From: Saccoglossus kowalevskii
Taxonomy: Eukaryota > Hemichordata > Enteropneusta > Harrimaniidae
Length of the DNA stretch: 44,554 bases
Direction of reading: 5' to 3'
Assembly: GCF_000003605.2 (NCBI RefSeq)
Contig: NW_003135343.1
Location: 415,162-459,715 of the forward strand
The position numbers and the translations under genes were made by a program. How positions within the stretch are numbered: position 1 is the stretch's first letter; each line of letters opens with the position of its first letter. Of this stretch, positions 1 to 11,300 are shown piece after piece. The notes below the pieces were generated by a model. That model saw only the letters and a list, made by a program, of their open reading frames with translations. It searched no databases and was not told the DNA's origin.

Positions 1-903
1 CGTGAAGCGTGACAAGAGTTGACTATTAAATCAAATTTCACCCTTATATATATTTTTACGAAAAAAACTATACATTTCATATGTTTTTTTATTTTTCAAG
101 TTACATTTGTCAAAGTGCTGTTTTATGTCGATGACAAACTTCAAAATGTTTAATATTTTTTCTTATAAAAAAACTGTTGATGCTTTGAATGATGTTTAAG
201 TATTAAAGCTTAAGATTGATGGTTGCCATGCCGCTTTGGTACCAGACACAAGTCCAACATTAGACAAAGATGTATTAAGATTTATTAAGGATCTATGCAA
301 ACAAAAAAAAGGGGACAGCACAAACTAAAACTATAATTAACTACTACGGTAAGTGACTACTGGGATGATTAGAACACATGAAAAGACTCTTGAAATTAAA
401 GTCGGTATTTAGAGCATGTCGCAACCGGATCAGAACTCACATTCATGCTTTCCACCAGAACAGAGCATTGAACTATGGGTAAATTACTGTTTATTAATTA
501 ACATAAATCATGTGCGTACATGATAACTACTGAATGCTTTCATTTCTACATTGAACATTTCCTCAACAACTGTAATTTATAAAATACACCAACATCCACC
601 TGTAGGTGGAATCTAATGCATATTCATGAGTACCAATGGAAGCAAACATGAACTAACTAAAAAAACATGTTGTGTACTGAATCAATAAAATATTACGTAT
701 TTTTATCATATAAACACCTTTATGATTTACGTATTCACACTAATAATAGAGCAAATATAACAGTAAATGTCATGGAAGGAAATAACCAATCAATGCTTGT
801 TTTAGAATGAGAGCCATGATCATTAATGTGACAAGTACATTGATTGGTTCAAAAGGGAAACATGCTGATTGAAGTATTTGCAAGGTACTGTATAACTAAA
901 ATG
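1..903. other. AT-rich non-coding stretch
   Basis: I see no supported gene, RNA or repeat array. All frames are closed by frequent stops. A GGTTGCCATG motif near 221-230 resembles half of an RFX X-box. Short A and T runs are common. Confidence 0.5.
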
Positions 904-1240
904 TACCGTATTTGTCTTCAGTTAAGCGCCACCTTCAATTGGGCGCCAGTGCCACGAAAAAATCGTATTTTACACCCCAATTAAGCGCCAGGCACGCAAT
1001 GATCGTGAATTGGGCGCCGGCCGATCGACTACCAGTTACTGATTAGTAGCGATAGACGCGATCGCGGAACTCCCTCACTGCTACTACTGTAGGATGTACA
1101 CTTTTAATGCAAAAAATTTAGATTTGTTTCTAACAAATTTAAAAAAATCGGTCTATATCAGTCTATAAATTCGCCCAAATTTAACCACAAATAAGCGCTA
1201 CCATGAAATAAAAGTGTAACAACGTGGCGCCAAATTTAAG
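904..1240. mobile_element. Left end of an ACCGTATTT-type DNA transposon
   Basis: TACCGTATTT at 904-913 is followed by a cluster of GCGCC motifs: AAGCGCC at 924-930 and 983-989, GGGCGCC at 941-947 and 1012-1018, and a related GGCGCC at 1226-1231. Repeated subterminal motifs behind a fixed terminal sequence are typical of transposase-binding ends of cut-and-paste elements. A matching right end (AAATACGGTA) is not visible nearby, so the copy is probably truncated or decayed. Other ends starting or stopping with the same ACCGT motif lie near 10541, 31304 and 43839. The TA before the motif would fit a TA target site. Superfamily assignment is not possible from this sequence. Confidence 0.5.
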
Positions 1241-1252
1241 AAAAGTACTTAA

Positions 1253-1429
1253 GGTGTGTTTGACCGAGGTTTTCTCGCTGCAAAGACGACATACTTTTAT
1301 GACAATGACAAGTTTGTGAACACCCCTTACAAGTCTGTTATCATTCCAGTAAAAAATAAATACAGTGAATGGCAGAAACCTGGTGACGTTACAATAAAAA
1401 CTTTTTTTAAAACTCAAAATTGCTGTTAA
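1253..1429 (+). pseudogene. Possible coding remnant downstream of the 904 transposon end
   Basis: One plus frame is open for 58 codons between an in-frame TAA at 1250 and a TAA at 1427. It has mixed amino-acid composition with no low-complexity bias; representative segments are YFYDNDKFVNTPYKS and NKYSEWQKPGD. There is no ATG near its beginning, so it would have to be an internal exon or the broken remnant of an ORF. It follows directly behind the GCGCC-rich transposon end, so element-encoded protein is a reasonable guess. I do not recognise the family. An opening this long can occur by chance in 44 kb of AT-rich DNA, so this is a candidate only. A longer frame on the opposite strand (1181-1417) overlaps it and looks less protein-like. 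Confidence 0.22.
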
Positions 1430-1847
1430 ATTTCAAATTGACCAATCCTGAAATGGTATTGTAATATCATCATGAATTCTGATTAAAGTGGCATTCAGCC
1501 ATCGTAATGCTGTTAAAGTTCACTATATAGAATCTATTGAGAGGTATTTGGGCTTGTTAAAATGTACGGATAGCGACAAAATTGTTCTGAAACAGACAGC
1601 GACTTGAAAGAATTTTATTTTTCGGTGTAGATAATGTTGAGTGATTCAACAATAAACATTTTAATTTTAATGAAAGCTTTATAATCATTATTTACACATT
1701 TTTACAAAAAAACATATATTATATTATTTTGTGTTATCAGTGAGAGACAGATAGATTATTATAACTAACGGGTATCACATTATTGTCAATATTTGCGTTA
1801 TAATATTGCTATACATAATCTGATGATAAAGTATTACCAGAGGTACA
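1430..1847. other. AT-rich non-coding stretch
   Basis: No gene seen. On the minus strand an ATTAAA at 1660-1665 could serve as a poly(A) signal for the candidate exon at 1848-1964, about 180 nt downstream of its stop codon. Confidence 0.4.
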
Positions 1848-1964
1848 TTACTTGGGGTTTGCAACTACGGTGACATGATACCAAGATCCCGTTACAATCT
1901 CGCTCTCGCATAAGCGTTCCAAATCAGAAAAATGCGAATGCGCATGCCCGAGGTAACGAGGATA
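1848..1964 (-). CDS. Candidate terminal exon, unrecognised protein
   Basis: The minus frame is open from 1982 to a TAA at 1850-1848. A CAG acceptor-like site would start the exon at 1964 in phase 0, giving 38 residues plus stop. The segment is richer in G+C and CpG than its surroundings. Visible pieces include LGHAHSHFSDLERL and the C-terminal IVTGSWYHVTVVANPK. The SWYHVTV part resembles a W-H-x-V-x-V strand as seen in laminin-G-like folds, but this is far too short to assign a domain. There is no partner exon that I can place, and no ATG. It could be a chance opening in a GC-richer island; the NRF1-like GCGCATGC inside it could equally be regulatory. Confidence 0.22.
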   Translation of the reverse strand, partial: YPRYLGHAHSHFSDLERLCESEIVTGSWYHVTVVANPK

Positions 1965-1982
1965 CTGGGATGTCCAGGTGGA

Positions 1983-2743
1983 TCAAAATAGCTGTTCACG
2001 ATATGACGGATTACATCTGCGTGTTTCAGCGTAGAGTGATTTGGGTTTTGGTGCGTGCCACAGTTATATGTTCATGTACGAGTTAGCAAACAAGTTGAAT
2101 TATGTTGTAAAACAAGCCAAAATATACGATAACAAATGCGAATGTATATCATGACAACAATGAACTCCCCCACTGTGCCATATTGGATCAGAAGAAAACT
2201 CTATGCATGATAGCGTACCCACCTGCAGCTCTCATACAATCTCGCCTACGATCAACTTCTCATCCAATAAGGCACTATGGGTCTTTCATTATTGTTATAA
2301 TATTGCGTGGGTGCACAGGGCAAATTTTTGGTCATATTTGGTACACTCTTTTTATTGCTATTTCTATCCATTATATTTAAAAGACCTAAATACACAAGCA
2401 ATGGCAGGGGTTGGAAAAATATAGCCAACAGTATTCAAAATTAGGAGTCAGGTGAGATGAAACGAACATTGAGTAGTTATGAAATATCTGTCATTAACAA
2501 TCAAAAATTTACAGCCGAGCCTTTCCCCCTTGAACGTTTTTTGCCATTTTCTATTAATGACAAAAAATACTGATTTTATTGTTATAATGATGTAAATAAA
2601 TATTTAGAAACAGTTTCAAATTAATGAGTACATTGCTTTCATAGCAGCAATCAAGCACAGTAGTTCAAACGGACCATGCTATTTCACAGGCAAAAAAGCT
2701 TGTTTCCTAGTTGCTTAAAAATCAATAAACGATAAATTGATAA
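1983..2743. other. Non-coding stretch with short overlapping frames
   Basis: Two overlapping 65- and 73-codon frames near 2183-2424 have biased, I/Y/H-rich composition and no conserved motif; I treat them as chance. Nothing else seen. Confidence 0.4.
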
Positions 2744-3025
2744 TTGAAGAAGCCTACAACAACTCATTGTCAAAACAGGGCTTACCCATTCATGCTAGTC
2801 ACAATTTTACATCACATTCTAGAAAAACTTGCATTTGACACTAATTTTGACACTAGGAAACACTTAAAAAATTACTTCTTAATTTTAGAATATTTGCAGC
2901 CTATTTCTGACATTGTGTCTGACGAAAATGGAAATCCCAAAACAAATCTGGGAAAAGAAGTCCTTAGTGATCAGTTTAGTGAAATTTACAACATAACTAC
3001 ATTTTTTAAATGCCATATTTTATAA
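2744..3025 (+). pseudogene. Coding-like frame sharing a segment with the 26.4-27.5 kb element
   Basis: A 93-codon frame begins at TTG; the first in-frame ATG is at 2792. The distal two thirds have a balanced composition, for example LEYLQPISDIVSDENG and LGKEVLSDQFSEIYN, ending at TAA 3026. The segment 2763-2805 matches 27280-27322 at about 84% over 43 bp, and in the frame used here both sides keep the pattern N-x-A-x-P-F-x-L-V-T-I. This argues that the two places share an ancestral sequence, perhaps from a mobile element. I do not recognise the protein. There is no promoter, splice or poly(A) context that I can support, so remnant is more likely than gene. Confidence 0.3.
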
Positions 3026-3690
3026 ATATACCAGTATATATAAAAAACAAACGTAGAATTTTTTTTTTTTTAAATAATTAAATATTTGATAAAATAAAAT
3101 ATTCTGAGCCAAGTTTGTTATTTACAATCTATGGAATAAATTATGAAAACACAATAAAAAATTCACAGTGTATGAAAAATATTATGAATACTATGGTCTG
3201 GCGGTCGCAGCTGAGTTGGTATGACTAGACATGAATAAATAATTTTTTTTTAAAAATGCATTTTAAAAAATAAAATGGAATTTGATATCTATTTCCACAC
3301 AGCTATAAAAATATGTTACATGCTATTTTATTTAAAAAAAATAAAAAAAAAGAATTTCAATTTTACAGTTATTAATATTATGATGATGATGATGGTGTCA
3401 AACTCAGTGTAAGTGAGAATAAATGAGACACGATCTACGCGAGGAAAATGTCCATCCCCTTATGGTGAATAAAAATAGATTATGTTTCTAAAAATATCAT
3501 ATTTATTGACACTGATTTTCTCATCAGCTGGATATGTTAGAAACAGTCGAGGTAATGATTTAAGTGACTACGTTACCTATAATTACATCTAGTCGTTGAA
3601 GCCGACAATTACTGCTGAGAACAAGTATACCTGCCACACATGGGGGACAACAATAAAAAAATTAAAATACACACATCAGCATAAAAGGAT
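3026..3690. other. Very AT-rich non-coding stretch
   Basis: T and A runs, a short GAT repeat near 3380-3393, and no open frame worth noting. Confidence 0.5.
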
Positions 3691-3960
3691 ATGAATCAGC
3701 AATGGTCGATCAGTTCTAATGCTGTTGTCTGTGATGGGAGGTCAATTTATCCCCCTCGTTGTAGCGCCTTTCAATGTTGTTTCAGCAAGCGGGCGTCTCC
3801 AGCACCACCTGGACTACTTTATAGACAGCAATCACATCAAGCGATAGCAATCTCGGAAGAGAGAATCGGAATCAGCAACATTTGTACGGGAGCCTACCAA
3901 TGGAGGAAATCCAATCACTATAACCTCAGGGTCATATGACTATCGTCATGACAACTGAAT
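3691..3960 (-). other. GC-richer island with CCAAT and TATA-like motifs
   Basis: This patch is clearly less AT-rich than its surroundings. Read on the minus strand it has two ATTGG (CCAAT-box) motifs within about 3895-3915 and a TATAAAG at 3823-3817, roughly 80-90 bp further on, a spacing that would suit a core promoter. No convincing ORF follows. An 82-codon plus frame and a ~35-codon minus frame cover the patch; neither matches anything I know. Promoter, old exon or repeat remnant are all possible. Confidence 0.2.
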
Positions 3961-5667
3961 GAAAATTTCCGCCCTGATTGTGGGTGGATTTTTAATTGGC
4001 CAAACACAGTGATTTGAAAAAACTACAGTATAAGATCTAAAGGCATTCATAGAGGCAGAGCAAAAATATTAAAAAAGAGAAAAAAAAATAACAATATTAG
4101 ACTAAAAAAAAAAAAAAAGTGAAAAAATACCTGCTTTATTTTTCAGTTCTCAGGTTGCATGTCCTTCAGGTATTCTGGCAGGGGATTAAACACGATGAAG
4201 GTGAAATGACAGAAAATGAGAATCAGAAAATATAGACACAGGTAACGAGCCGAGTGCAAAAATGTATAAAATGGCAATGAATAGAGTGCTAGGTCTACAC
4301 GAAGGTGTAGTGGCAACTAGTCATCTAAATGTGCCAAACCTTTGATAAGGAGATATAGCCAGAGGATACACGCTGCCGATTGGACAAAATAACGAAATAT
4401 ATATTCCTGTTTGGAAAACTTGATAACGCAGAAGAAGCCAATGCAGAACTGTGAAGAATGTCACAAATCAAATTAATGTGCCATCAGCGTCATGGCAACC
4501 AAGTCTCCAGTGCATCCCAGTATGATCACCCAAAGTAGAGTTCTTAGATTCTGATCGTTGCTGTACCGTGATGTCTCCACTTAGATGTCGCCGTAATGGA
4601 CACAAGAACACATCATCGTATTTGTCAATAGCGTTCTCAGAAGTCAGTTACTGTATTACAAGCAGGTAACCAAAGACAGGTAAGGTGCTGCTAATAATAA
4701 TATGTCAACATAGTCAAAATACAGCGATAGGAACTCCCTAGGTGCTTACGATGTCGTTAATTAGGTAACAGACTAAACGAGAAAAAGACAAAACAATTAC
4801 AAGAGAGGCACATTAAGAAAACCGTTAAATGTGCAGGCCATTTTCAGCGGCATAATTATCACCGAGTTTTGATCTAAATTTAGCACAGCAGACATAATTT
4901 GCATGTCTTTAAGTCTTTTTTTTAAGTCTATTTTAACAACACTCTAATAAACCACCATTACTGTTAAAGACACAATTCACAATTATTCAAGTGTAAAAGT
5001 CCCCCTAAGTTACTGAAAATAATCATTTAACAGCGAAATACATGTTTAAATTAAATTTCTGTGCAGTAATTTCAAAAATAGCTTCACAATTTTTATCTGA
5101 TACTTGTACATCGGTTTCATGTTACCAAATATTCAGTTTCACTAATTACACCGATAACTATCTTTCAATCACATGCATCATCTATATGAGAAATAAATTA
5201 TTCAAAATTTATTTCGCTATTTTGTTTACATGTTATCATGAGAGCCACATTTGCTCACTGTATGTATCGTTAAATAAACCAAACTCAGTCTGACTATACA
5301 CACACCAATAGGTGCCGAAGCAATTTATTTTAATTTTTGTTTTTAATGCAACACATAACACAGTAAAAGACAATTAATTAGGTGTCATTTCCTGTGTTTG
5401 TTCATTTGCTGAAATATAAACAGCCAGATATTTCATCAGTTTTTCAAAGAATACCTGATAAATTCTGCATCTGAAAAATGAATACCATTGTTATTGAATT
5501 CCAATACATCAGAAAAATATAAGAATAAAATAACAATTAAACAATTATTAATTAATTATTATTATAATTAATCAACACACCATAAAATAAAACTTAGTGA
5601 AACTGTTTCTACCTTGTCTATTGAGTATCTGGATATTACGAAATAAATAGAACATATCTGATTTAGA
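3961..5667. other. Non-coding stretch, nothing identified
   Basis: No supported gene. CATGGCAACC at 4491-4500 is another X-box half-like motif. A 83-codon frame at 5042-5293 is AT-driven and unconvincing. Confidence 0.45.
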
Positions 5668-5808
5668 ACTGTAGAATACTTTATTTTCGTTTGGAATTTA
5701 TTTTCGCCATTTTCGCTGAAGGGATGATTCCCTGAAAATCAAATCCAGCTAATATACTTTTTTTCCCATATTTCACATTAAACTCATCAAAAATCAGTGA
5801 AAACAAGT
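5668..5808 (+). mobile_element. Family A MITE, left part (split copy)
   Basis: It aligns with the left two thirds of the full copy at 28642-28853, from ACTGTAGAATACTT to the internal ATCAGTGAAAA motif. The remainder of the element resumes at 7052. The two pieces overlap by about seven bases (AACAAGT versus AATAAAT), which may be a diverged target-site duplication. Confidence 0.75.
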
Positions 5809-6099
5809 CATTGAAAATGACACAGTCCCCGTTAATTTTTTGAAAGTTCTCTTAGTGCTCGTCATATTAAAAGCAGAGGGGTTGTTGCGAGCGTGTCCTT
5901 GATACTTGAGTTTCAAGTGGCGTATATACAACAGATTGTTTATTTACATCAAAACATGTGTTCCGTGTAGTAGTAATATGACCAAAAATAAAAACAGCCG
6001 TTATTCGGCCATCTTTGATCTGATTATGAAACACACTGATATGCATGATGTATGTGCCAAATACGAATGAAAATGGTACATAAATTATGAAAATATAGT

Positions 6100-6965
6100 A
6101 GTCAAAAAGGCCAAAAAGTCAGATGGCTGTCAATCGGCCATCCTTGACCAGTTTTTGAAACAAATTGTCATGGACATGCATCCTAACATGTATAAAGCAC
6201 ATGTATGTGCCAAATTTGAATGAAAACTAACAGAGCACGTCCAAGATACCGCATAAAAAAAACAAAAAACATGCCTGCCAGTCGAGCATCTTTGATCCAA
6301 TTGCAAAATAAATCGTCATGGACATGTATCCTAACATGTATAATCTATGTATCAAGTTTGAATGACAACTGACAAAGCATGTCCAAAATACAACATTTTC
6401 AAAAAACAAGATGGCTGCCAGTCGACCATTTTGAATCTAATCACTAAACCACTGCATGTGCATATGTCCCACATAAGCACATGCAAAGAATGAACGGAAT
6501 CGGTCCAAAGGATTCTGAAATATGACTCTGGACAGACTGACACATGGACGGACGGACACACAGACGGACTGACAGACTCAGGAACTCACGGACGGTCAGG
6601 GACATGTATCCTAACATGTATGATCTATGTACTAAATTTGAATGAAAACTGACAAAGCATGTCCAAAATACAACATTTTCAAAAAACAAGATGGCTGCCA
6701 GTTGGCCATCTTTGATCAAATTGTGAAATAAATCTTCATGGACATGTATCCTAACATGTATAATCTATGTACCAAGTTTGAATGAAAACTGACAAAGCAT
6801 GTCCAAAATACAACATTTACAAAAAACAAGATGGCTGCCAGTCAGCCATTTTGAATCGAATCGCTAAACCACTGCATGTGCATATGTCCCACATAAAGTA
6901 CTAGGCACATGCAAAGAATGAACAGAATCGGTCCAAGGGATTCTGAGATATGACTCCGGACGGAC
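6100..6965. repeat. Diverged ~140-bp modules
   Basis: The module core AGATGGCTGCCAGT or a variant recurs near 6120, 6270, 6408, 6688 and 6828, with steps of about 146, 138, 280 and 140 bp. Each is accompanied by ATGTATCCTAACATGTATAA and TGAATGAAAACTGACA motifs. The part from 6408 to 6600 and the part from 6828 to 7010 both continue into CATATGTCCCACATAA and a GGACGG-rich tail, so a terminal portion has been duplicated internally. Confidence 0.7.
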
Positions 6966-7017
6966 GCACGGACACATAGACGCACGGGCACATAGACGCA
7001 CGGAGGCTGAATTATAA

Positions 7018-7051
7018 GTCCCCGTTTTCGGACTTCGTCTGAACGGGGAAT
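7018..7051. repeat. Terminal hairpin of the insertion
   Basis: TCCCCGTT pairs with AACGGGGA around a loop that itself contains the CGGACTTCGTCTG partial palindrome. It sits exactly at the right border of the inserted block. Confidence 0.6.
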
Positions 7052-7128
7052 AATAAATTCCATACAAAACGCCCAAAAGGCCGTTTCAGCAAAAATTAAT
7101 TCCAGCGAAAATAAAGTATTCCACAGTA
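7052..7128 (+). mobile_element. Family A MITE, right part (split copy)
   Basis: It continues the element interrupted at 5808: AAATTCCATACAAAACGCCC, then the inverted terminal region ending CCACAGTA. Confidence 0.75.
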
Positions 7129-7967
7129 TGTTTTATTTGTATAACAACACGTTGTAAAGTTAATACTTCATATGCTATTATGTTTTTTAGCGTATTTTAA
7201 GGCATGTAGCCCAAAAATTCAGATTGCATAAACAAATAAATAAAACATGCTGTAAAGTCACTCAATATTTTTTGTAAATTTCATATCTTAGTTTTAAGGA
7301 ATGATACAAATAAGCTGCCGTGGATTGTAGTATGTTACTGTCAAACGTCTTCATCAATTCCACAAACTTATTATCTTGAAACGTATTTTTCCCCGATGAC
7401 CTCAAAAAATGAACGAATTATTCGTATAAAAATAGTATTCGTCTTAAATTTCAGAATAATTGCACGAAGGACAGTCTCCAATCGCTTCCTTTCGGTTTCT
7501 ATCGTGAGACAATAAGCAGAGCAATAAAAACACGATAACACACATCTGTGAGAGGGGACAGACACGTAAAATAAATATCGTTTGGGTTCAAGATAAATTT
7601 TGATAGTTTTCTAGTTTATCCATAGTTGAAATACCGCCATGCCAATCTAAAGGTGATTTGGAGAATAATAAAGCAAGCATACATGTAGCAATTAAAAAAA
7701 TATTAGATTTTAGATAAAACTGCCAAATTATTGCAATCAATTTGTTTTTTCTCTGATAAATTATGTCCTACTTTGAAAGTATCAGGCAGGTGCAACAAGT
7801 TTTTCAAATTTAGAAAATGATAAACAAGCTGAGATTCAATGATGATTGATCAATTAATCATAGATTAAGCTAAAAAAAAATGATAAAAAAATAATTACGC
7901 CACTTTTGCCACTAATAACTAAGATAAATACTACTAACCGTAATTTAATACAAAAAAAGTGCATAAT

Positions 7968-7969
<2 letters not shown>
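7129..7969. other. Non-coding stretch
   Basis: No supported gene or repeat. A 64-codon minus frame at 7371-7565 has no recognisable feature. Confidence 0.45.

Positions 7970-8012
<43 letters not shown>
7970..8012. repeat. (TA)n microsatellite
   Basis: About 21 uninterrupted TA dinucleotides. Confidence 0.95.
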
Positions 8013-8018
<6 letters not shown>

Positions 8019-10358
8019 TTCCTAAAATCAGACTAATTACAGACTGATTTTGTCGAGTCAATGCACAAGGTGAGTCTAATTAAAACAACCCAGCAAATAT
8101 CAAACCCATCATAACAAAACACTATCGTAAAACACCGAGATTCTCATCTGAGATCAGTAATAGTCTACATATTAAAATTGATATGGGTGATTTTTCCACT
8201 GCCCTTTCTTATCTGCTTATATGAACTTCTAACAGAATTTTTATTATAAATAAAAAAATAACACTCGTACTCGTAAATTTCCTTTTATGAGGTCTTCAGT
8301 TTCTATGGAAACCACCTTCTGCTTGATCACCTAATTTTTCCTCACCACATTTATGTCAATTTGTTTTTCTTTTAATTTTAATTATGTCTTCATATATTTA
8401 AATTATTTTAAAACTTTTCATTTTTTTTTAATGTGTTCGTAGTTTGTCAAAGTTTAGGTAAACACTAAATTTTCTACTAAGCATACCGTAGGTTCAGATG
8501 TAAGATAACAGACAGGGCAAACAAACACAGCTAGGCGATATTCATTCTTAGTATGTTTTGAATAAAACACATACACGTCCAACAACAAGTGAAGTTGTCT
8601 GGCTGGAGACGTTCCGTTTTATAATTTTGTACCATTATAACGGATACAACCAAGTTTTAACAAATTGTCTTCAGATGTGGAAGAATTTATAGAGATTCAC
8701 TCTGAGCGACTAACTAAAATATTTTCATATTCACACCATTATACATATAGAAAATTATTTTTCTGTATCATCTTTGCCCCACTGGAGGCAAAAAAACCAA
8801 CAGTTGCATGCATTGTATAGTTGTATACTGGCTTATTAAAATATGACTTATTTTAACCATACCCACGCACCATTTATCCAAAGTGCATGACTATTTTTTA
8901 TTGTGTAACTAATAAAGTGAATATGGTATACATATTGCAGCAGGTGTTGGAACAATACTGAACATACTCTCACGCTTTTGGTCGCATCATTTACGTGGTG
9001 CTACCAAGGACTTAATATTTTTACAGTATTTACAGAATTTCGTGAAAGTTTGGTGATTTCCCTTCATTTTCATGATACTTTGCCACAAAACTAATACAGT
9101 TTCCAACTGTTTCTAAATAAGTTTATGGTGTGGCATTTCAAAACGGTTGTATATCTACTACGAATTATGTCACTCCACTTTTATGAGACAATTTTCTTGC
9201 AAACTGCACAAGTCTGAGGAGAATCACAAAATTTTAGTGATATTTCACAGAGGAATCGGGGTACAGACCAAGTTTAGTGATATTTCATCATTCAGCATGG
9301 GTTTCTAACGACAACCAATTTAAAGTGTCAGACGTTGATGCATATCTTTCTAGATACAGATGAAGGCAAAACAGCAAGCACATCATCACATAATAATCCA
9401 GTTGTCATGTCAACAAGAAAATAACAAAAACAATGGAATCATCTTCTCTTTTAAACCATGTATTAGCAAATTTTGTTCTTAAATTTATAAAAAAGCATTT
9501 TTTTTTTGTCAATGGTTTATTTTAATTACATTACGTGACAGAAATTATACGAATCGTACAGAATTGATTGATATGCAGTCCAACAGGCAAACAATTCTCG
9601 AGACACCGATAAACTTGCAATACAGCATAAAACTATGCCTTGGGTAAAAGACTATTTGCAGCTTTTCGTGTCATGTTATTATTAAGTTCGAGTACGTCTT
9701 GAATGTCAAATATCAAATGAAATCACCATCTTGCTTCGTAACTAATTTGCGAGTTTTCATGTCGTGTGATATTTTAATCCAAATGCATCTTGAATCGCTT
9801 AGTTTTCTTAGAGTCTTATTTTCAAAAAAATTCATTAAATACACTTTCACTATGACTTGATATTTAAATATTATAAAGTAAATGCGCAATTTGAGAATTT
9901 GTGAATATATTTGCAGCAGTATGGTAATTTCAGTGAGAATTAATGAACAAGCACATCTCATAGATCGCACACATGCACATCGCTGAACAAGCATTATCAA
10001 GCACACCTGGAACCTGATGATGTGAGATTAAAAAAAAAAAAAAATGCAATTTTTTTTTTTATCTAACATCATGTCGGGAGATTTAGGAATACAAACTGTT
10101 TGAATACCAACACGAATACAAAATTAATGAAATATTAATATCCATAATGAAATACACCAAAGGGCAGCCATTATTAATTAGACCCCCTAGCTACTATTAT
10201 AAATTAGTCACCCTAGCTTTGTTAAAATTATCTGAATGAAAGAGTGATATGAGGGACCACTTTACACATATCAGACAAGTGCCAGTTATAATATTCATAA
10301 ACAGTTATGAATTATTTTCATACAAGAATTTATTTACAACAACATATACTCAGTACTG
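8013..10358. other. Long AT-rich non-coding stretch
   Basis: No supported gene, RNA or repeat array in 2.3 kb. A short TTTTTACAGTATTTACAG motif near 9018 resembles a MITE end but has no partner. A 97-codon minus frame at 9713-10006 lacks any motif and I consider it chance. Confidence 0.45.
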
Positions 10359-10541
10359 CTGTAAAATCTGTATTAAAAACCGCGGCTTCTATTTAAATGG
10401 TACAATGCAATAGAGGGGATGCCGCTTCTATTAGAGCATCTACACATATGAGAAATGATGAAGTTTTGGTTCTCAATTATTCAAAAAGAATGTGTGCGAC
10501 TTCTATTTGGGATGCGGCTTCTAATACAGTTTTTACGGTAG
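10359..10541. mobile_element. Small TIR element related to the ACCGT-end group
   Basis: The left end begins CTGTAAAATCTGTATT and continues to CCGCGGCTTCTATTT. The right end, read in reverse, begins CCGTAAAAACTGTATT and continues to GCCGCATCCC, so the ends are imperfect inverted repeats of roughly 28 bp. The motif GCTTCTATT recurs inside. The right terminal part resembles 31257-31304. At about 183 bp it is a non-coding MITE-sized element. A TA follows the right end; the left flank is not TA. Confidence 0.6.
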
Positions 10542-10980
10542 TATAACATTTTCAGAAAAATGATTTAATTTTGGGAACATTTTTTTAGTGGAGATGCGAA
10601 AAAAAGAAGAACTAAAAATATTATATAGACTATATATAACCATTTCCGGTAGTTTCTTGCTGCTTGGAATTTTAACTCTTTGTGGATTATAATAATCTTT
10701 CATGAAGTCATAATTTCGTGAAGATCACTGTGACAAAAATTTCCCGATTTTTAGTTTTACTGACTATTTATAGTAAAGCATAGACAATTTTTTTTCTCAT
10801 AATCTGGTATGCATTGATCAAGAAGCGGATGAAATTTGACTTCATTTAATTAACGAGCTCATTTGCATATTCAATTATTCGATTATTGCTAATTTTGTTC
10901 AATAACAAAAGATAAAAATTGAGAACGATTAAAGGTGTTTTCTATTGTATGTGAAAAGAATAAGAATTCAATATTGACAC
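10542..10980. other. Non-coding stretch
   Basis: Nothing identified. Confidence 0.45.
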
Positions 10981-11300
10981 TACGAATGATGTCAACGAAT
11001 GAAAATTAGATTACAATGCCGTTATCATGGCAACAATATGGCTCACACATGTTACTGCATGAATCGTTGTGTTACCATGGGAACACAATTATTTTATTTT
11101 CAACACCACGTTTAGTTTTACATTAATCATGAAAAATAATATGTAATACAAGATGGCGGTATATTTTATTTAGGATTCTTTAACCAACACATGTTGAGTG
11201 GGAGATTTCATGTAAATTACCATGACAACCAATACAACTGCCACTTGACCATTATCCAATTGCCTAGCCTCTGTGCATACACATATGTCCCAGCTTGTCA
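10981..11300. promoter_or_regulatory. Cluster of RFX X-box-like motifs and an AAGATGGCGG site
   Basis: GTTATCATGGCAAC at 11021-11034, GTTACCATGGGAAC at 11071-11084 and ATTACCATGACAACC near 11216-11230 approximate the X-box consensus GTNRCC-N(0-3)-RGYAAC. AAGATGGCGG near 11151-11160 fits a YY1-type site. The right part (CATATGTCCCA near 11283) resembles the modules at 6.4-6.9 kb, so some of the motifs may simply belong to an old repeat. No gene start is visible close by. Confidence 0.25.

Larger units (their letters stand above)
5809..7051. mobile_element. 1.24-kb insertion inside a Family A MITE
   Basis: Because the MITE halves on either side join to a normal element, this block must have inserted later. 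It starts near a CAGTCCCCGTT motif and ends with a hairpin containing TCCCCGTT and AACGGGGA. Its inside is made of ~140-bp modules and two stretches rich in GGACGGACG-like units. It has no intact ORF; several overlapping minus-strand frames (6227-7076) arise from the modules and repeat each other. It looks like a non-autonomous element of unknown class. The terminal hairpin recalls Helitron-like 3' ends, but the CTRR ending is absent. Confidence 0.6.

Noticed and set aside
5809-7051. Helitron
   Set aside because: It has a terminal hairpin, but no CTRR end and a possible target duplication, which Helitrons do not make.
6227-7076. Five overlapping minus frames
   Set aside because: Repeated modules of the inserted element; they copy each other and have no independent support.
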